A program made the translations under genes and the position numbers. This document shows, piece after piece, positions 35,901-44,437 of a DNA stretch of 64,000 nucleotides. Location of the stretch: NCBI RefSeq assembly GCF_024734895.1, contig NZ_CP091430.1, forward strand, positions 2,064,501-2,128,500, given 5' to 3'. The stretch is from Paenibacillus spongiae (GTDB lineage: Bacteria; Bacillota; Bacilli; Paenibacillales; Paenibacillaceae). The first letter of the stretch is position 1. The number at the start of each line of letters is the position of its first letter. The notes below the pieces were generated by a model, which was not told the origin of the DNA, searched no databases, and saw only the letters and a program-made list of their open reading frames with translations.

Positions 35901-35952
35901 GCGCTAACGAGCAAGTTTGTTGCGAAGGACTCAGGGAAGTCATGCTTCACAA
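35901..35952 (+). repeat. Leader repeat, degenerate copy A
   Basis: GCAAG-TTTGTTGCGAAG, then CTCAGGGAAGTCATGCTTCACAAC. It parallels copy B at a distance of about 60 bp with most bases identical, but its downstream arm is cut short and there is no AGGAGG after it. Confidence 0.6.
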
Positions 35953-35960
35953 CGCGAGGC

Positions 35961-36030
35961 TTACGCTTACGAAGCAAGTTTTGTTGCGAAGAGTCTCAAG
36001 GTAGTCATGCTTCACAAAACTTTTAGGAGG
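35961..36030 (+). repeat. Leader repeat, full copy B, ending at the ribosome site
   Basis: AAGTTTTGT (35976-35984) pairs with ACAAAACTT (36014-36022) and GAAG (35988-35991) with CTTC (36010-36013) around a loop of 18 bases. TTAGGAGG follows at once and is the ribosome site for the ATG at 36037. A second GAAGC (35971-35975) could compete for the same GCTTC. The same element stands before leuS (58862-58927). Confidence 0.65.
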
Positions 36031-36036
36031 GTCTCC

Positions 36037-37764
36037 ATGAAAAAGACGAGAGGCAGAACATGGGTCGCGTTATTGCTTATTATGATGTTGATTGTTGTAA
36101 GTGCATGCTCGAGCCCGAAGAAGGAAGAGGGCGGCGACAAGTCCGGGAATAGCCAAGCAGCAGCGAATAATTCCGGCGGCGCAGGCAGTGAAGGGAAGAC
36201 GGATACGGGGCCAGCCGACCCGCTGGGCAAATATGACCCGCCGATTGAAATCACAACTGTCCGGATCGTGAACGATACGTTCAAGTACGCGGATGGCGAC
36301 AGTATTGACAACAACGTATGGACTCGTACGCTCCAAGACAAGCTGGGCATTACCGTGAAGAACAAATGGGTCGTAAGCGGAGACGGGCCTGGTGGACAAG
36401 GCGAGCAGAAGATGAACGTCTCCATTGCTTCCGGCGAACTGCCGGATTTCATTCCGGTCAATTCCAAGCAGCTGAAGCAGTTGGTTGAAGCTGATCTTCT
36501 GATGGATCTGACCGACGTCTATGAGAAATGGGCTTCGCCGTTCACGAAAGAAATCATGAATCAGGATGGCCCGAACGCCTTGGCGTCGGCTACCTTCGAC
36601 GGCAAGCTGATGGCGATACCGAATACGGGATCTTCGATGGACGGGGCAGCGATGATCTGGGTCCGCACCGACTGGCTGAAGAAGCTGAATCTGCCTGAGC
36701 CGAAGACGATGGAGGACGTATTTAAGATCTCCGAAGCGTTCACGACCCAGGATCCGGACGGCAACGGCAAGCCGGACACGATCGGCATTTCCTTGAACAA
36801 GGATCTGTATGGCGGATATGCCGCTCTTGACGGCTTCTTGAACGGCTACCATGCTTATCCGCGGCAATGGATCAAAGATAGTTCCGGCAAGCTTGTGTTC
36901 GGAAGTATTCAACCGGAAATGAAACAGGCGCTGGCCAAGCTGCAGGAGCTTTACAAGAAAGGCGAGATCGATCGCGAGTTCGGTGTTAAAGACGGCGGAA
37001 AAGCGGCGGAATTCGCTGCAGCAGGAAGAGTCGGGCTTCACTTTGGATCTATGTCCAATCCGCTCTGGCCGCTCGTAGACAACAAGAAGAACGACAAGAA
37101 TGCGGAATGGCAATCGTATCCGATCGTATCGGTAGACGATAAACCGGCACAACCTCGGACCGGTCTTGCGGTCGGCCAGTACTATGCCGTATTGAAGGAC
37201 ACGGAGAATCCGGAAGCGCTCCTCAAAGTCATTAACCTGTTCGTCGAGACAGGCTGGGGCGAGACGACGACGCCGGAAAACTACGCCGAGCACTTCACGA
37301 AGGGCGGCATCGAACGGTTTAAATACAGCCCGTTCCAAGCTTGGCCGGCCCGCAAAAATCTGGACATTCACCTGCATGTAAGCGAAGCGATCAAGTCCGG
37401 AGACAAGTCGAAGCTGAATCCGGAGGAGACCGATAATCTCTCCCAAATTGAAGCTTATCTGTCGGGCAAAGAGGGTACTGAGCTTGGCTGGGGCTATGAG
37501 CGGATCTTCGGCGTTGACGGATCGTTCAAAGTGATCAACCAGTACGTTTCGAGCAACAGTATTTTGGCCAGTGAGTTCTACGGCGCACCGACCGAAACGA
37601 TGGTAGAGAAGGATGCTACGCTGCAGAAGATGGAGCTGGAAGTATTCTCGAAGATCATCATGGGCGACTCGATCGATAATTTCGACAAGTTCGTGGCCGA
37701 CTGGAAGAAGCTCGGCGGCGATAAGATTACCGAGGAAGTCAACGAATGGTACGCCAATAAGTAA
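36037..37764 (+). CDS. Extracellular sugar-binding lipoprotein of an ABC importer (LplA type)
   Basis: ATG 36037 follows AGGAGGG. The first 23 residues are a lipoprotein signal with the lipobox VVSAC, so the mature protein is lipid-anchored at Cys23. A low-complexity Gly/Asn/Ser linker follows. The 575-residue protein then has the two-lobe periplasmic-binding pattern (GELPDFIPVNSKQLKQL, WVRTDWLKKLNLPEPKTMED, DPDGNGKPDTIGIS with an EF-hand-like loop). It delivers an oligosaccharide to the permeases encoded next. It lies behind a YesM/YesN pair, the usual Paenibacillus arrangement for induction by external sugar. Confidence 0.9.
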   Translation: MKKTRGRTWVALLLIMMLIVVSACSSPKKEEGGDKSGNSQAAANNSGGAGSEGKTDTGPADPLGKYDPPIEITTVRIVNDTFKYADGDSIDNNVWTRTLQDKLGITVKNKWVVSGDGPGGQGEQKMNVSIASGELPDFIPVNSKQLKQLVEADLLMDLTDVYEKWASPFTKEIMNQDGPNALASATFDGKLMAIPNTGSSMDGAAMIWVRTDWLKKLNLPEPKTMEDVFKISEAFTTQDPDGNGKPDTIGISLNKDLYGGYAALDGFLNGYHAYPRQWIKDSSGKLVFGSIQPEMKQALAKLQELYKKGEIDREFGVKDGGKAAEFAAAGRVGLHFGSMSNPLWPLVDNKKNDKNAEWQSYPIVSVDDKPAQPRTGLAVGQYYAVLKDTENPEALLKVINLFVETGWGETTTPENYAEHFTKGGIERFKYSPFQAWPARKNLDIHLHVSEAIKSGDKSKLNPEETDNLSQIEAYLSGKEGTELGWGYERIFGVDGSFKVINQYVSSNSILASEFYGAPTETMVEKDATLQKMELEVFSKIIMGDSIDNFDKFVADWKKLGGDKITEEVNEWYANK

Positions 37765-37964
37765 TTGGCTGCAGGCAAGCAAGAGGGAAGCGGCAAGCGG
37801 AATCTTCCCTCTCTTGCAGGATCGCGAAAGGCCAGGAATAACGCTGGCAGTTCGCTGATCTTGCTTTAGGGGGAAGAAGCTTGTTTCAACGAAGAGGACG
37901 GCGAAAGCCGTTTCTTCATTTCATGAATGATCAATCGACAATGAATCGCGAGGGAGGCGGCAGG

Positions 37965-38867
37965 ATGCTTCAAAAACTGAAATCGCCGAATTGGCCGCTG
38001 CATCTCATGCTGCTGCCGGGCGTTATTCTGGTACTTATCTACAGCTACGGGCCCATGCTTGGCATCGTGATCGCATTCCAGAAATTCATGCCGGCCAGGG
38101 GCGGCTTGTTTGATTCGCCTTGGATCGGACTGGACAATTTCCGATATGTGCTGGATATGCCGGACTCCATGAGGATTCTCAAAAACACGGTTATTATCGC
38201 CGTATTCAAAATAATCGTAGGCTTTGTTGTACCCATTATCGTATCGCTTTTATTGAATGAGGTTCGCAAAGAGTTTTTCAAACGCGGCATTCAAACGCTC
38301 ATTTATTTGCCGCATTTCCTTTCCTGGATTATTCTCGGGGGCATTCTGATCGATGTGCTGTCGCCCTCCAGCGGTATTGTGAATCAATTCTTAAGCTTGT
38401 TTGGTTTCGAACCGATTTATTTTCTAGGGGACAATTCCTGGTTCCGGCCGGTGCTTGTTATAACGGATGTATGGAAAGAGTTCGGTTTTAACACGATCGT
38501 ATATTTGGCTGCCTTGACCGGCATTAATCCGGCTCTGTATGAGGCTGCAATCGTCGACGGAGCTGGGCGCTGGAAACAGACGCTGCATATTACGCTGCCC
38601 GGCATGATGCCCATTATCGTCCTGACGATGACGCTGGCGATGGGCAACGTTCTGAACGCCGGTTTCGATCAAGTCTTTAATTTATACAGCCCGCAGGTGT
38701 ATGAATCCGGAGATATCATTGATACGTTCGTCTACCGGATCGGACTCGTTGATGCGCAGTACGGCGTAGCGACGGCCGTTGGCTTGTTCAAGTCGATCGT
38801 CTCCTTCACCTTTATTTCCGTTTCCTATTACTTGGCATACCGCTTCGCTAATTATCGCATTTTCTAG
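37965..38867 (+). CDS. ABC transporter permease (LplB type)
   Basis: Start ATG 37965 is favoured, with GGGAGG eight bases before it; a TTG at 37881 with GGGGGAAG is a second possibility and would add 28 residues. The 300-residue protein has six membrane helices and the EAA loop that docks on the ATPase (YEAAIVDGAGRWKQTLHITLP). It forms the membrane channel with the next gene's product. The spacing after the lipoprotein gene is about 200 bp. Confidence 0.9.
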   Translation: MLQKLKSPNWPLHLMLLPGVILVLIYSYGPMLGIVIAFQKFMPARGGLFDSPWIGLDNFRYVLDMPDSMRILKNTVIIAVFKIIVGFVVPIIVSLLLNEVRKEFFKRGIQTLIYLPHFLSWIILGGILIDVLSPSSGIVNQFLSLFGFEPIYFLGDNSWFRPVLVITDVWKEFGFNTIVYLAALTGINPALYEAAIVDGAGRWKQTLHITLPGMMPIIVLTMTLAMGNVLNAGFDQVFNLYSPQVYESGDIIDTFVYRIGLVDAQYGVATAVGLFKSIVSFTFISVSYYLAYRFANYRIF

Positions 38868-38889
38868 TAACGTTGAAGGAGGGAGAAGC

Positions 38890-39774
38890 TTGGTCGAGCA
38901 GCTCACCTTGGGAAGAAGATTGTTTGTTAGCGCGAACTATTTCGTGTTGGCCTTGCTATCCATTCTTTGTCTGGTACCCTTGATTCATGTACTGGCCGTT
39001 TCGTTCAGCTCGAGCGGGGCGGCAACGGCGGGACTCGTCAAGCTGTGGCCCGTAGAGTTTACCACCAGCTCCTATGAATTCGTGCTGGCCAAGCCGGCTT
39101 TCCTGACGTCGATCGGCGTCACGCTCCAGAGGGTCGCCCTCGGCTTGACGATCAATATGGTGCTGACGATCCTAGTCGCTTACCCGTTATCGAAGGAAGT
39201 CCGCAAATTTAAATTCCGATCCATCTACGTATGGTTTTTCGTCATCACGATGCTGTTTCAAGGCGGCTTGATTCCGCTGTATATGACCGTTAATTACACA
39301 GGGATCATGGATACGATTTGGGCGCTTGTCCTGCCGGGAGCCGTGCCGGTGTTCAACGTCGTCCTCCTGCTTAACTTTTTCCGGGGGCTGCCCAAAGAGC
39401 TGGAGGAAGCCGCTTTCATCGACGGCGCGGGACACTGGACGACGCTGTGGCGCATTATGGTTCCGCTGTCTGCCCCCGCCTTGGCGACGATAACGCTGTT
39501 TGCGGCCGTCGGGCATTGGAATGCCTGGTTTGACGGTCTGATCTTCATGGACTCCCCCGACCATTATCCGCTTCAGAGCTATCTGCAGACCGTTGTCATC
39601 AACCGGGATCTCAGCCTCGTCTCTTCGACGGACATGAAATCATTGGCGGAGGTGAACGACAGAACGGCGAAAGCGGCACAAATCTTTATGGGCGCGCTGC
39701 CGATTCTGCTCGTGTATCCGTTCCTGCAGCGATTCTTCATGAAGGGCATCGTGCTTGGCAGCGTTAAGGAATAG
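38890..39774 (+). CDS. ABC transporter permease (LplC/YtcP type)
   Basis: It starts at TTG 38890 after AAGGAGGGAG; the open frame extends upstream into the previous gene, but those codons are a shadow. The 294-residue protein has six helices and the EAA motif LEEAAFIDGAGHWTTLWRIMVP. It pairs with the LplB-type permease. No ATP-binding gene follows, as a terminator comes next, so the importer must borrow a shared ATPase such as MsmX. Confidence 0.9.
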   Translation: MVEQLTLGRRLFVSANYFVLALLSILCLVPLIHVLAVSFSSSGAATAGLVKLWPVEFTTSSYEFVLAKPAFLTSIGVTLQRVALGLTINMVLTILVAYPLSKEVRKFKFRSIYVWFFVITMLFQGGLIPLYMTVNYTGIMDTIWALVLPGAVPVFNVVLLLNFFRGLPKELEEAAFIDGAGHWTTLWRIMVPLSAPALATITLFAAVGHWNAWFDGLIFMDSPDHYPLQSYLQTVVINRDLSLVSSTDMKSLAEVNDRTAKAAQIFMGALPILLVYPFLQRFFMKGIVLGSVKE

Positions 39775-39822
39775 ATGGTTTCCGGTTTGGATAGCTATTA
39801 AATAAACAGCTGTTTCTATCAT

Positions 39823-39859
39823 ACAGCCATACAGGTATCCGACCTGTGTGGCTGTTTTT
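39823..39859 (+). terminator. Terminator of the sugar importer operon
   Basis: ACAGCCATACAGGT (39823-39836) pairs with ACCTGTGTGGCTGT (39842-39855) with one mismatch, followed by five T. Confidence 0.85.
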
Positions 39860-40049
39860 CATTGATCTTAAGGGAAATTCGATCTGTGAAGCGGCGATGG
39901 ATCCAATCTTTCATTCAACCGATATACATATAAGAGCGAGCAGAGCCGGAAGAACAGTTCAGGAGAAGTGCTAGCGGGCGCTCCCCTGATTGGATAGGGC
40001 TATGAGTATCGCTTTGGAAATAGAAATGGATATGGTTATAACATTGTAA

Positions 40050-40233
40050 TCATGTATTTAATACAACAATGGACAGGCAATAGCTCTGACGATGCGGATA
40101 TTGTTGCATATTCTACAAGAATTTCCCTTAAATAGCGGCTAATCCATGATTTCATAACCACATTCCTGTATAAAGTACAACAATTCGGCCATTGGGGGCT
40201 TAATGATGGAATAATGTTGTACGTTATACAACA
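40050..40233. repeat. Four phased copies of an interrupted palindrome (TGTTGTA-N5-TACAACA type)
   Basis: Copies: TCATGTA-N5-TACAACA (40050-40068), TGTTGCA-N5-TACAAGA (40102-40120), TCCTGTA-N5-TACAACA (40164-40182) and TGTTGTA-N5-TACAACA (40215-40233). All have 7-bp half-sites and a 5-bp spacer. Start-to-start distances are 52, 62 and 51 bp, close to 5, 6 and 5 turns of B-DNA. They occupy the gap before the ECF sigma gene. The pattern suggests cooperative binding of a dimeric regulator on one face of the DNA. Confidence 0.6.
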
Positions 40234-40394
40234 ATAACAACATCGCATAGATCGGCATCGATCGAATGATAGAAAAAACAAGGCAATCCGGCAACAGCAG
40301 CTGGTTGGAGAAATGCGCAAAAAAAATTCATAGAGCGGGAACCAAACGCCTTACTCGTCCATCTAATAGGCAAAGGGAAAGGAGCTGCACGATT

Positions 40395-40919
40395 TTGGAC
40401 GTGTCGACAACGGTACAGGAAGCGATCAAAGGAACGCGGGAAGCTTTCATACAATTAATACGCGCAAACGAGCAATCCATGTACGCGGTTGCCCGCGGCA
40501 TATTGAAGTCGGATTCGGATGCGGCAGATGCCATCCAGGAGGCGATTCTCAAGGCGTATAACGGAATCGGCGGACTGCGGGAGCCGGCTTATTTTCGCAC
40601 GTGGCTTATTCGAATTCTCATTAATGAATGCAGGCAAATCGCCAGACACAACAGCAAGTTCATTCCGATGATCGGCCTCGTCGAGCGGGAAGACGCGCAT
40701 GGCTTTGAATCGACGGTTGAATTCGACGAGCTGCTCGGCGAGCTGGACCTGGAGCATAAGGAGGTTGTCGTCCTCTACTATATGGAGGATATGTCGGTCA
40801 AGGAGATTGCGCAGCTGCTCGACATTTCGGAAGGCACTGTCAAATCGCGGCTGTACCGGGCGAGAATGAGGCTGGCTGTGCTGCTTAAAGAGACGGAACC
40901 GGAGGTGGGACTGCAATGA
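40395..40919 (+). CDS. ECF sigma factor
   Basis: It starts at TTG 40395, ten bases after GGAG; upstream codons in frame look non-coding. The 174-residue protein has sigma region 2 (MYAVARGILKSDSDAADAIQEAILKAY, promoter melting and -10 contact) and region 4 (VKEIAQLLDISEGTVKSRLYRARMRL, -35 contact). It resembles SigV/SigM/SigW-type factors that answer envelope stress. The stop overlaps the ATG of a membrane partner by four bases. The four palindromes at 40050-40233 lie directly upstream. Confidence 0.85.
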   Translation: MDVSTTVQEAIKGTREAFIQLIRANEQSMYAVARGILKSDSDAADAIQEAILKAYNGIGGLREPAYFRTWLIRILINECRQIARHNSKFIPMIGLVEREDAHGFESTVEFDELLGELDLEHKEVVVLYYMEDMSVKEIAQLLDISEGTVKSRLYRARMRLAVLLKETEPEVGLQ

Positions 40920-42025
40920 AACGTTCATTGCTGGATATCCGCATTAAAGAGAGGCTGCACGTCCATGGAAGCGTGGTGCCGGGCGAAGTGAAAGCCCGAA
41001 TTGACCAGACACTGGAAGGGCTGCCTCACGGAAAGAGGCGCAGGAAGCGTTCACGCTCCTCCTCGTACAAATGGGCATGGGTGGCCGGAATCGTACTCGT
41101 GGCGGGATCGGTGCTGGCTGTGAACGGGAACACCTTCGCAGATACGGTCAAGCCGTTCCTGCAATCGATCTTCGCCTCGATGGGAGACAAGGGCGTATCC
41201 GACCGGCCGAATCAGAAGGAGCTGCCTGTACTGCTCAGCAAGGAAGACAAGGGGTACACGTTACAGATTCATGAGGTTCAATATGACGGGATGCGCCTTT
41301 CCTTCAGCTACTCGCTTGCTCATAAAGACGGAATACCGCAGCAGGATTACGTGAAGCCTGTATTTCAGCTTGACAGCTCCGTGAAGAAGATCGCGCCCGG
41401 GGTACTGAACTCCGATTCGGGGGCGTTGTGGGGCGAGAACAAGATCGGGATCGTCAATTATTTTTTTGACCGCGATGTACCGGACCCGTTCCCGCTCAAA
41501 ATTAACGTACCCCAGATTGCAGTCAGCGGATCCGACGCCGTTGTGAAGCAGATGGTAACTGGCAATTGGAGCTTCGAGATCAAGGAGGACAAGTCCGGTG
41601 ACGTAACGGAGAGAACGTATGACGGTTCATATACAGTCAAGAAGGATGACGTCCAATTCGGAGTGGTCAAGTCGAGAATGGCAGCTAGCGCGGTCATATG
41701 GAGCCTTCATATGGAACTGCCGAGGAATCTGTATAGGGAAGACCCGGATTTCAACTATGGAATGAAATACGAAGTTACTTACGGCGACGGTCTGATGCTG
41801 GGCACAATAACCTCATCGAGCGCAAGCAAGGTCGAGGGTCGAAGCCTGCCCGAGGAGAAGTGGACCGAAATCCGGGATATCCGCTTGTTCACGGAGCCGG
41901 TACCCGAAGGGGTCAAAGCGGTAACGGTCGTCCCTGTCCTAATGGTCTATCCGAAGACGGACAAGGCGGGGGAATATTCGGAGAAGCCGCTGCAGCAATT
42001 GGCGGTGAAGATTCCCCTTTCATAA
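40916..42025 (+). CDS. DUF4179-type membrane protein, probable anti-sigma factor
   Basis: A 369-residue protein coupled to the sigma gene by an ATGA overlap. Residues 1 to about 45 are cytoplasmic and very basic (GKRRRKRSRSSSYK), followed by one membrane helix (WAWVAGIVLVAGSVLAV). A large external part follows with DUF4179 features (YTLQIHEVQYDGMRLSFSYSL). The cytoplasmic piece would hold the sigma factor until a signal outside the cell leads to release. That is inferred from gene order and topology; the short cytoplasmic part lacks a recognisable zinc anti-sigma motif. Confidence 0.7.
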   Translation: MKRSLLDIRIKERLHVHGSVVPGEVKARIDQTLEGLPHGKRRRKRSRSSSYKWAWVAGIVLVAGSVLAVNGNTFADTVKPFLQSIFASMGDKGVSDRPNQKELPVLLSKEDKGYTLQIHEVQYDGMRLSFSYSLAHKDGIPQQDYVKPVFQLDSSVKKIAPGVLNSDSGALWGENKIGIVNYFFDRDVPDPFPLKINVPQIAVSGSDAVVKQMVTGNWSFEIKEDKSGDVTERTYDGSYTVKKDDVQFGVVKSRMAASAVIWSLHMELPRNLYREDPDFNYGMKYEVTYGDGLMLGTITSSSASKVEGRSLPEEKWTEIRDIRLFTEPVPEGVKAVTVVPVLMVYPKTDKAGEYSEKPLQQLAVKIPLS

Positions 42026-42377
42026 GCGAAGAAGCAAGCAAGCGGGACTTGGAGCTCCGGCTTCTTCAGGGAAGGAACGCAGTGTGCGGGCAGCGGGGGA
42101 GAGCGGATTTTTAAATAACTATTACATGTCATGTAAGATATGGGAAGAGCTTCAAGGCGCCGTTTTTGGTGCCTTTTTTGCTGTGCGATGGATGATTTAT
42201 GGAGAAAAATGGTGGATTTATAAGAAGAGGGGAGCGAGGCTGGCATGAGGCGCCGGTAATGCCCCGATACCCGGGTATAGCGGTCTGATCCCCATATGAC
42301 AGCGCTTCTGGAAACGGTTATATTCATTTTGTTTCCAAATGGATTTTCTGTTAATAAGGGGGAGGGAAAAGGATCCG
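42026..42377 (+). promoter_or_regulatory. Gap with the sigma-operon terminator and the exporter leader
   Basis: It holds the terminator at 42154-42179 and, near 42311-42341, GGAAAC...GTTTCC arms around an AT-rich loop that may be a leader hairpin or operator. No gene is supported. Confidence 0.4.
42154..42179 (+). terminator. Intrinsic terminator
   Basis: AAGGCGCC (42154-42161) pairs with GGTGCCTT (42168-42175), followed by six T. Confidence 0.8.
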
Positions 42378-44267
42378 ATGAGTCCGGTACAACGCTATTT
42401 GCTTTGGGCAAGGCCATACTGGCCAATGATCGGCGTCATCATTACGCTGGGCGTCATTCAGTTCGTGCAGCCGCTTGCTAACCCGTGGCTGACGAAAATC
42501 ATCGTCGACGAAGTCCTGCAGGGAAAAGGCAGCTGGGGGTTGCACGAAGTCGTCATGGTGATGGCAGTGATTACCGTCTGCGGGATCGCGATTAATTTCA
42601 TCCGCGGTTATTTGACGGCAGGCCTTGGCAACCGGATGATGCGGGATTTACGGGATCAGCTGTATGATCATCTGCAGCGGATGTCGGTCGGGTTTTACGA
42701 ACAGCGGCATGTCGGAGGTCTGTCATCGCGGATATTGCATGACATCGGGGGCGCGCAGAACCTGATTGGCGGCGGCGTCATCAACTTGGTCATGGATTTG
42801 TTTCTTGTTCTGTTTGCCGGGGCGATGCTGTTTAAGATGAACACAATGCTGGCGTTCATTGCACTGGCCATTCTACCGCTTTACTATCTGTCGTTCACGA
42901 ACATGAATGTCCGGATCCGGCTTGCCTGGCGTTCGGTACATCGGCAGATGGAGCGCATCTCGGGCACGCTAGTGGAACGGATGTCGGGGATTCGCGTCGT
43001 CCAGGCGTTTAACGGGGAGAAGATCGAGAAGAAGCGGTTCAACAAACAAACGCATCAGCACTTCAAGCATACGATGTCTGCTCATCTGGTTTCCAATCTT
43101 CTCGGGCGAATGAGCGAAACATTGGCTAATGCCGGCGGCATCGTGATCTGGCTCGTCGGAGGCACGCTTGCCTTGAATGGAAAAATGACCGCAGGCGAAA
43201 TTATCGCATTTCAGATGCTGCTGGGCAATCTCTATGGTCCGATTCAACGCTTCGCCGACGTCAACGTCACGATTCAAAATTCAATCACGAACATTGAACG
43301 GATTTTCGAGCTGTTCGACGAGCATCCCGACGTGAAGGATTCTCCGGATGCACGACCGATGCCGGTGTGCAGGGGGCAGATCCGCTTTCAGGATGTTTCG
43401 TTCAAATATGTGATACGAACGCCGGTGCCGCAGCATATGAACAATTCGAAGGATCCCGATCTGGTCGAGAAGGAGCCGACGCCCAAGCGATTCTTCTGGC
43501 TGCCGGCCAATGTGAGTCCGCCTAAGCCCGTCATCGAATTGGAGGAGCGAGAGGCGATGCACGACATCTCCTTCGAGGCTAAGCCCGGTCAGGTCATTGC
43601 TCTGGTAGGGCCGAGCGGAGCCGGCAAATCGACGCTGATCAACTTTATTCCGCGGTTCTACGATGCCGATAAGGGCCGGGTATTCATTGACGGCATGGAT
43701 GTCCGGGACTACAAGCTGGAGGATCTGCGGAGGCATATCGCGATCGTCCTGCAGGACAACATTCTGTTCTCCGGCTCGATTCGCGATAATCTCGTCTACG
43801 GGCGTCCCGATGCCACAATGGCCGAGATCGTCGCGGCCTCCCGTTCCGCTAACGCTCACGAGTTCATCGAAAGCTTCAAGGACGGCTACGAATCCATCAT
43901 CGGAGAGCGGGGAATGAGGCTTTCGGGAGGCCAGAAGCAGCGGCTCGCGATTGCAAGGGCGCTACTGAAGGACCCGCAAATTCTCATTCTGGACGAAGCG
44001 ACCTCGGCACTCGATTCGGAATCCGAAGCGCTTGTAACCGAAGCGTTGGAGCGGTTAATGGAAGGCCGCACAACCTTTGTCATTGCCCATAGGCTTGCAA
44101 CGGTAGTGCGCGCCGATCAGATTCTCGTCATCGACAACGGACGCATCGTCCAGCGGGGAACCCATAAGCAGCTGCTCCGGGAGGACGGGATGTACCGGAA
44201 GCTGTATGAGCAGCAGCTGAAGGCGATGAAGCCGGAGGAAATGGCGGAGCTGAAATACGGTACATGA
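42378..44267 (+). CDS. ABC-type exporter half-transporter (BmrA/MsbA type)
   Basis: ATG 42378 after AAAAGGA. The 629-residue protein has an N-terminal six-helix export domain (to about residue 325) and a C-terminal ATPase. The ATPase shows Walker A GPSGAGKST from residue 411, signature LSGGQ at 515-519, Walker B ILILDEATSALD, and the H-loop IAHRLATV. An insert of about 50 residues rich in Pro and Lys lies between the domains (TPVPQHMNNSKDPDLVEKE). Such proteins work as homodimers and export drugs, lipids or peptides. The sigma-factor operon upstream is closed by a terminator, so it is an independent unit. Confidence 0.9.
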   Translation: MSPVQRYLLWARPYWPMIGVIITLGVIQFVQPLANPWLTKIIVDEVLQGKGSWGLHEVVMVMAVITVCGIAINFIRGYLTAGLGNRMMRDLRDQLYDHLQRMSVGFYEQRHVGGLSSRILHDIGGAQNLIGGGVINLVMDLFLVLFAGAMLFKMNTMLAFIALAILPLYYLSFTNMNVRIRLAWRSVHRQMERISGTLVERMSGIRVVQAFNGEKIEKKRFNKQTHQHFKHTMSAHLVSNLLGRMSETLANAGGIVIWLVGGTLALNGKMTAGEIIAFQMLLGNLYGPIQRFADVNVTIQNSITNIERIFELFDEHPDVKDSPDARPMPVCRGQIRFQDVSFKYVIRTPVPQHMNNSKDPDLVEKEPTPKRFFWLPANVSPPKPVIELEEREAMHDISFEAKPGQVIALVGPSGAGKSTLINFIPRFYDADKGRVFIDGMDVRDYKLEDLRRHIAIVLQDNILFSGSIRDNLVYGRPDATMAEIVAASRSANAHEFIESFKDGYESIIGERGMRLSGGQKQRLAIARALLKDPQILILDEATSALDSESEALVTEALERLMEGRTTFVIAHRLATVVRADQILVIDNGRIVQRGTHKQLLREDGMYRKLYEQQLKAMKPEEMAELKYGT

Positions 44268-44301
44268 TCCGCCTCTGCCGCTAAGCGAATAGCGTGGAAT
44301 A

Positions 44302-44341
44302 AGCTGCCCTTTGCTATGGCATATGCCTGGCATGGGCAGCT
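44302..44341 (+). terminator. Hairpin after the ABC exporter
   Basis: AGCTGCCC (44302-44309) pairs with GGGCAGCT (44334-44341) with further inner pairs; no T-run. Confidence 0.4.
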
Positions 44342-44437
44342 TCCGCATGACCGGCAGCATATGACTCTACTAGCTGTGCTGCCGTTATGGTAGTATAGAG
44401 TAAAGACCAAAACTTTCACGAGAGTCAGGAGTCGATC

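Noticed and set aside
35686..35907. 73-codon ORF before the sugar-binding lipoprotein
   Set aside because: No ribosome site, no family resemblance, and it runs into the leader repeat.
36070..37782. 570-codon frame antisense to the sugar-binding lipoprotein
   Set aside because: Shadow of a strongly supported lipoprotein gene; no signals of its own.
40395..42025. Insertion sequence or phage remnant around the palindromes
   Set aside because: No transposase, integrase or flanking direct repeats; the palindromes differ from terminal inverted repeats in number and spacing.
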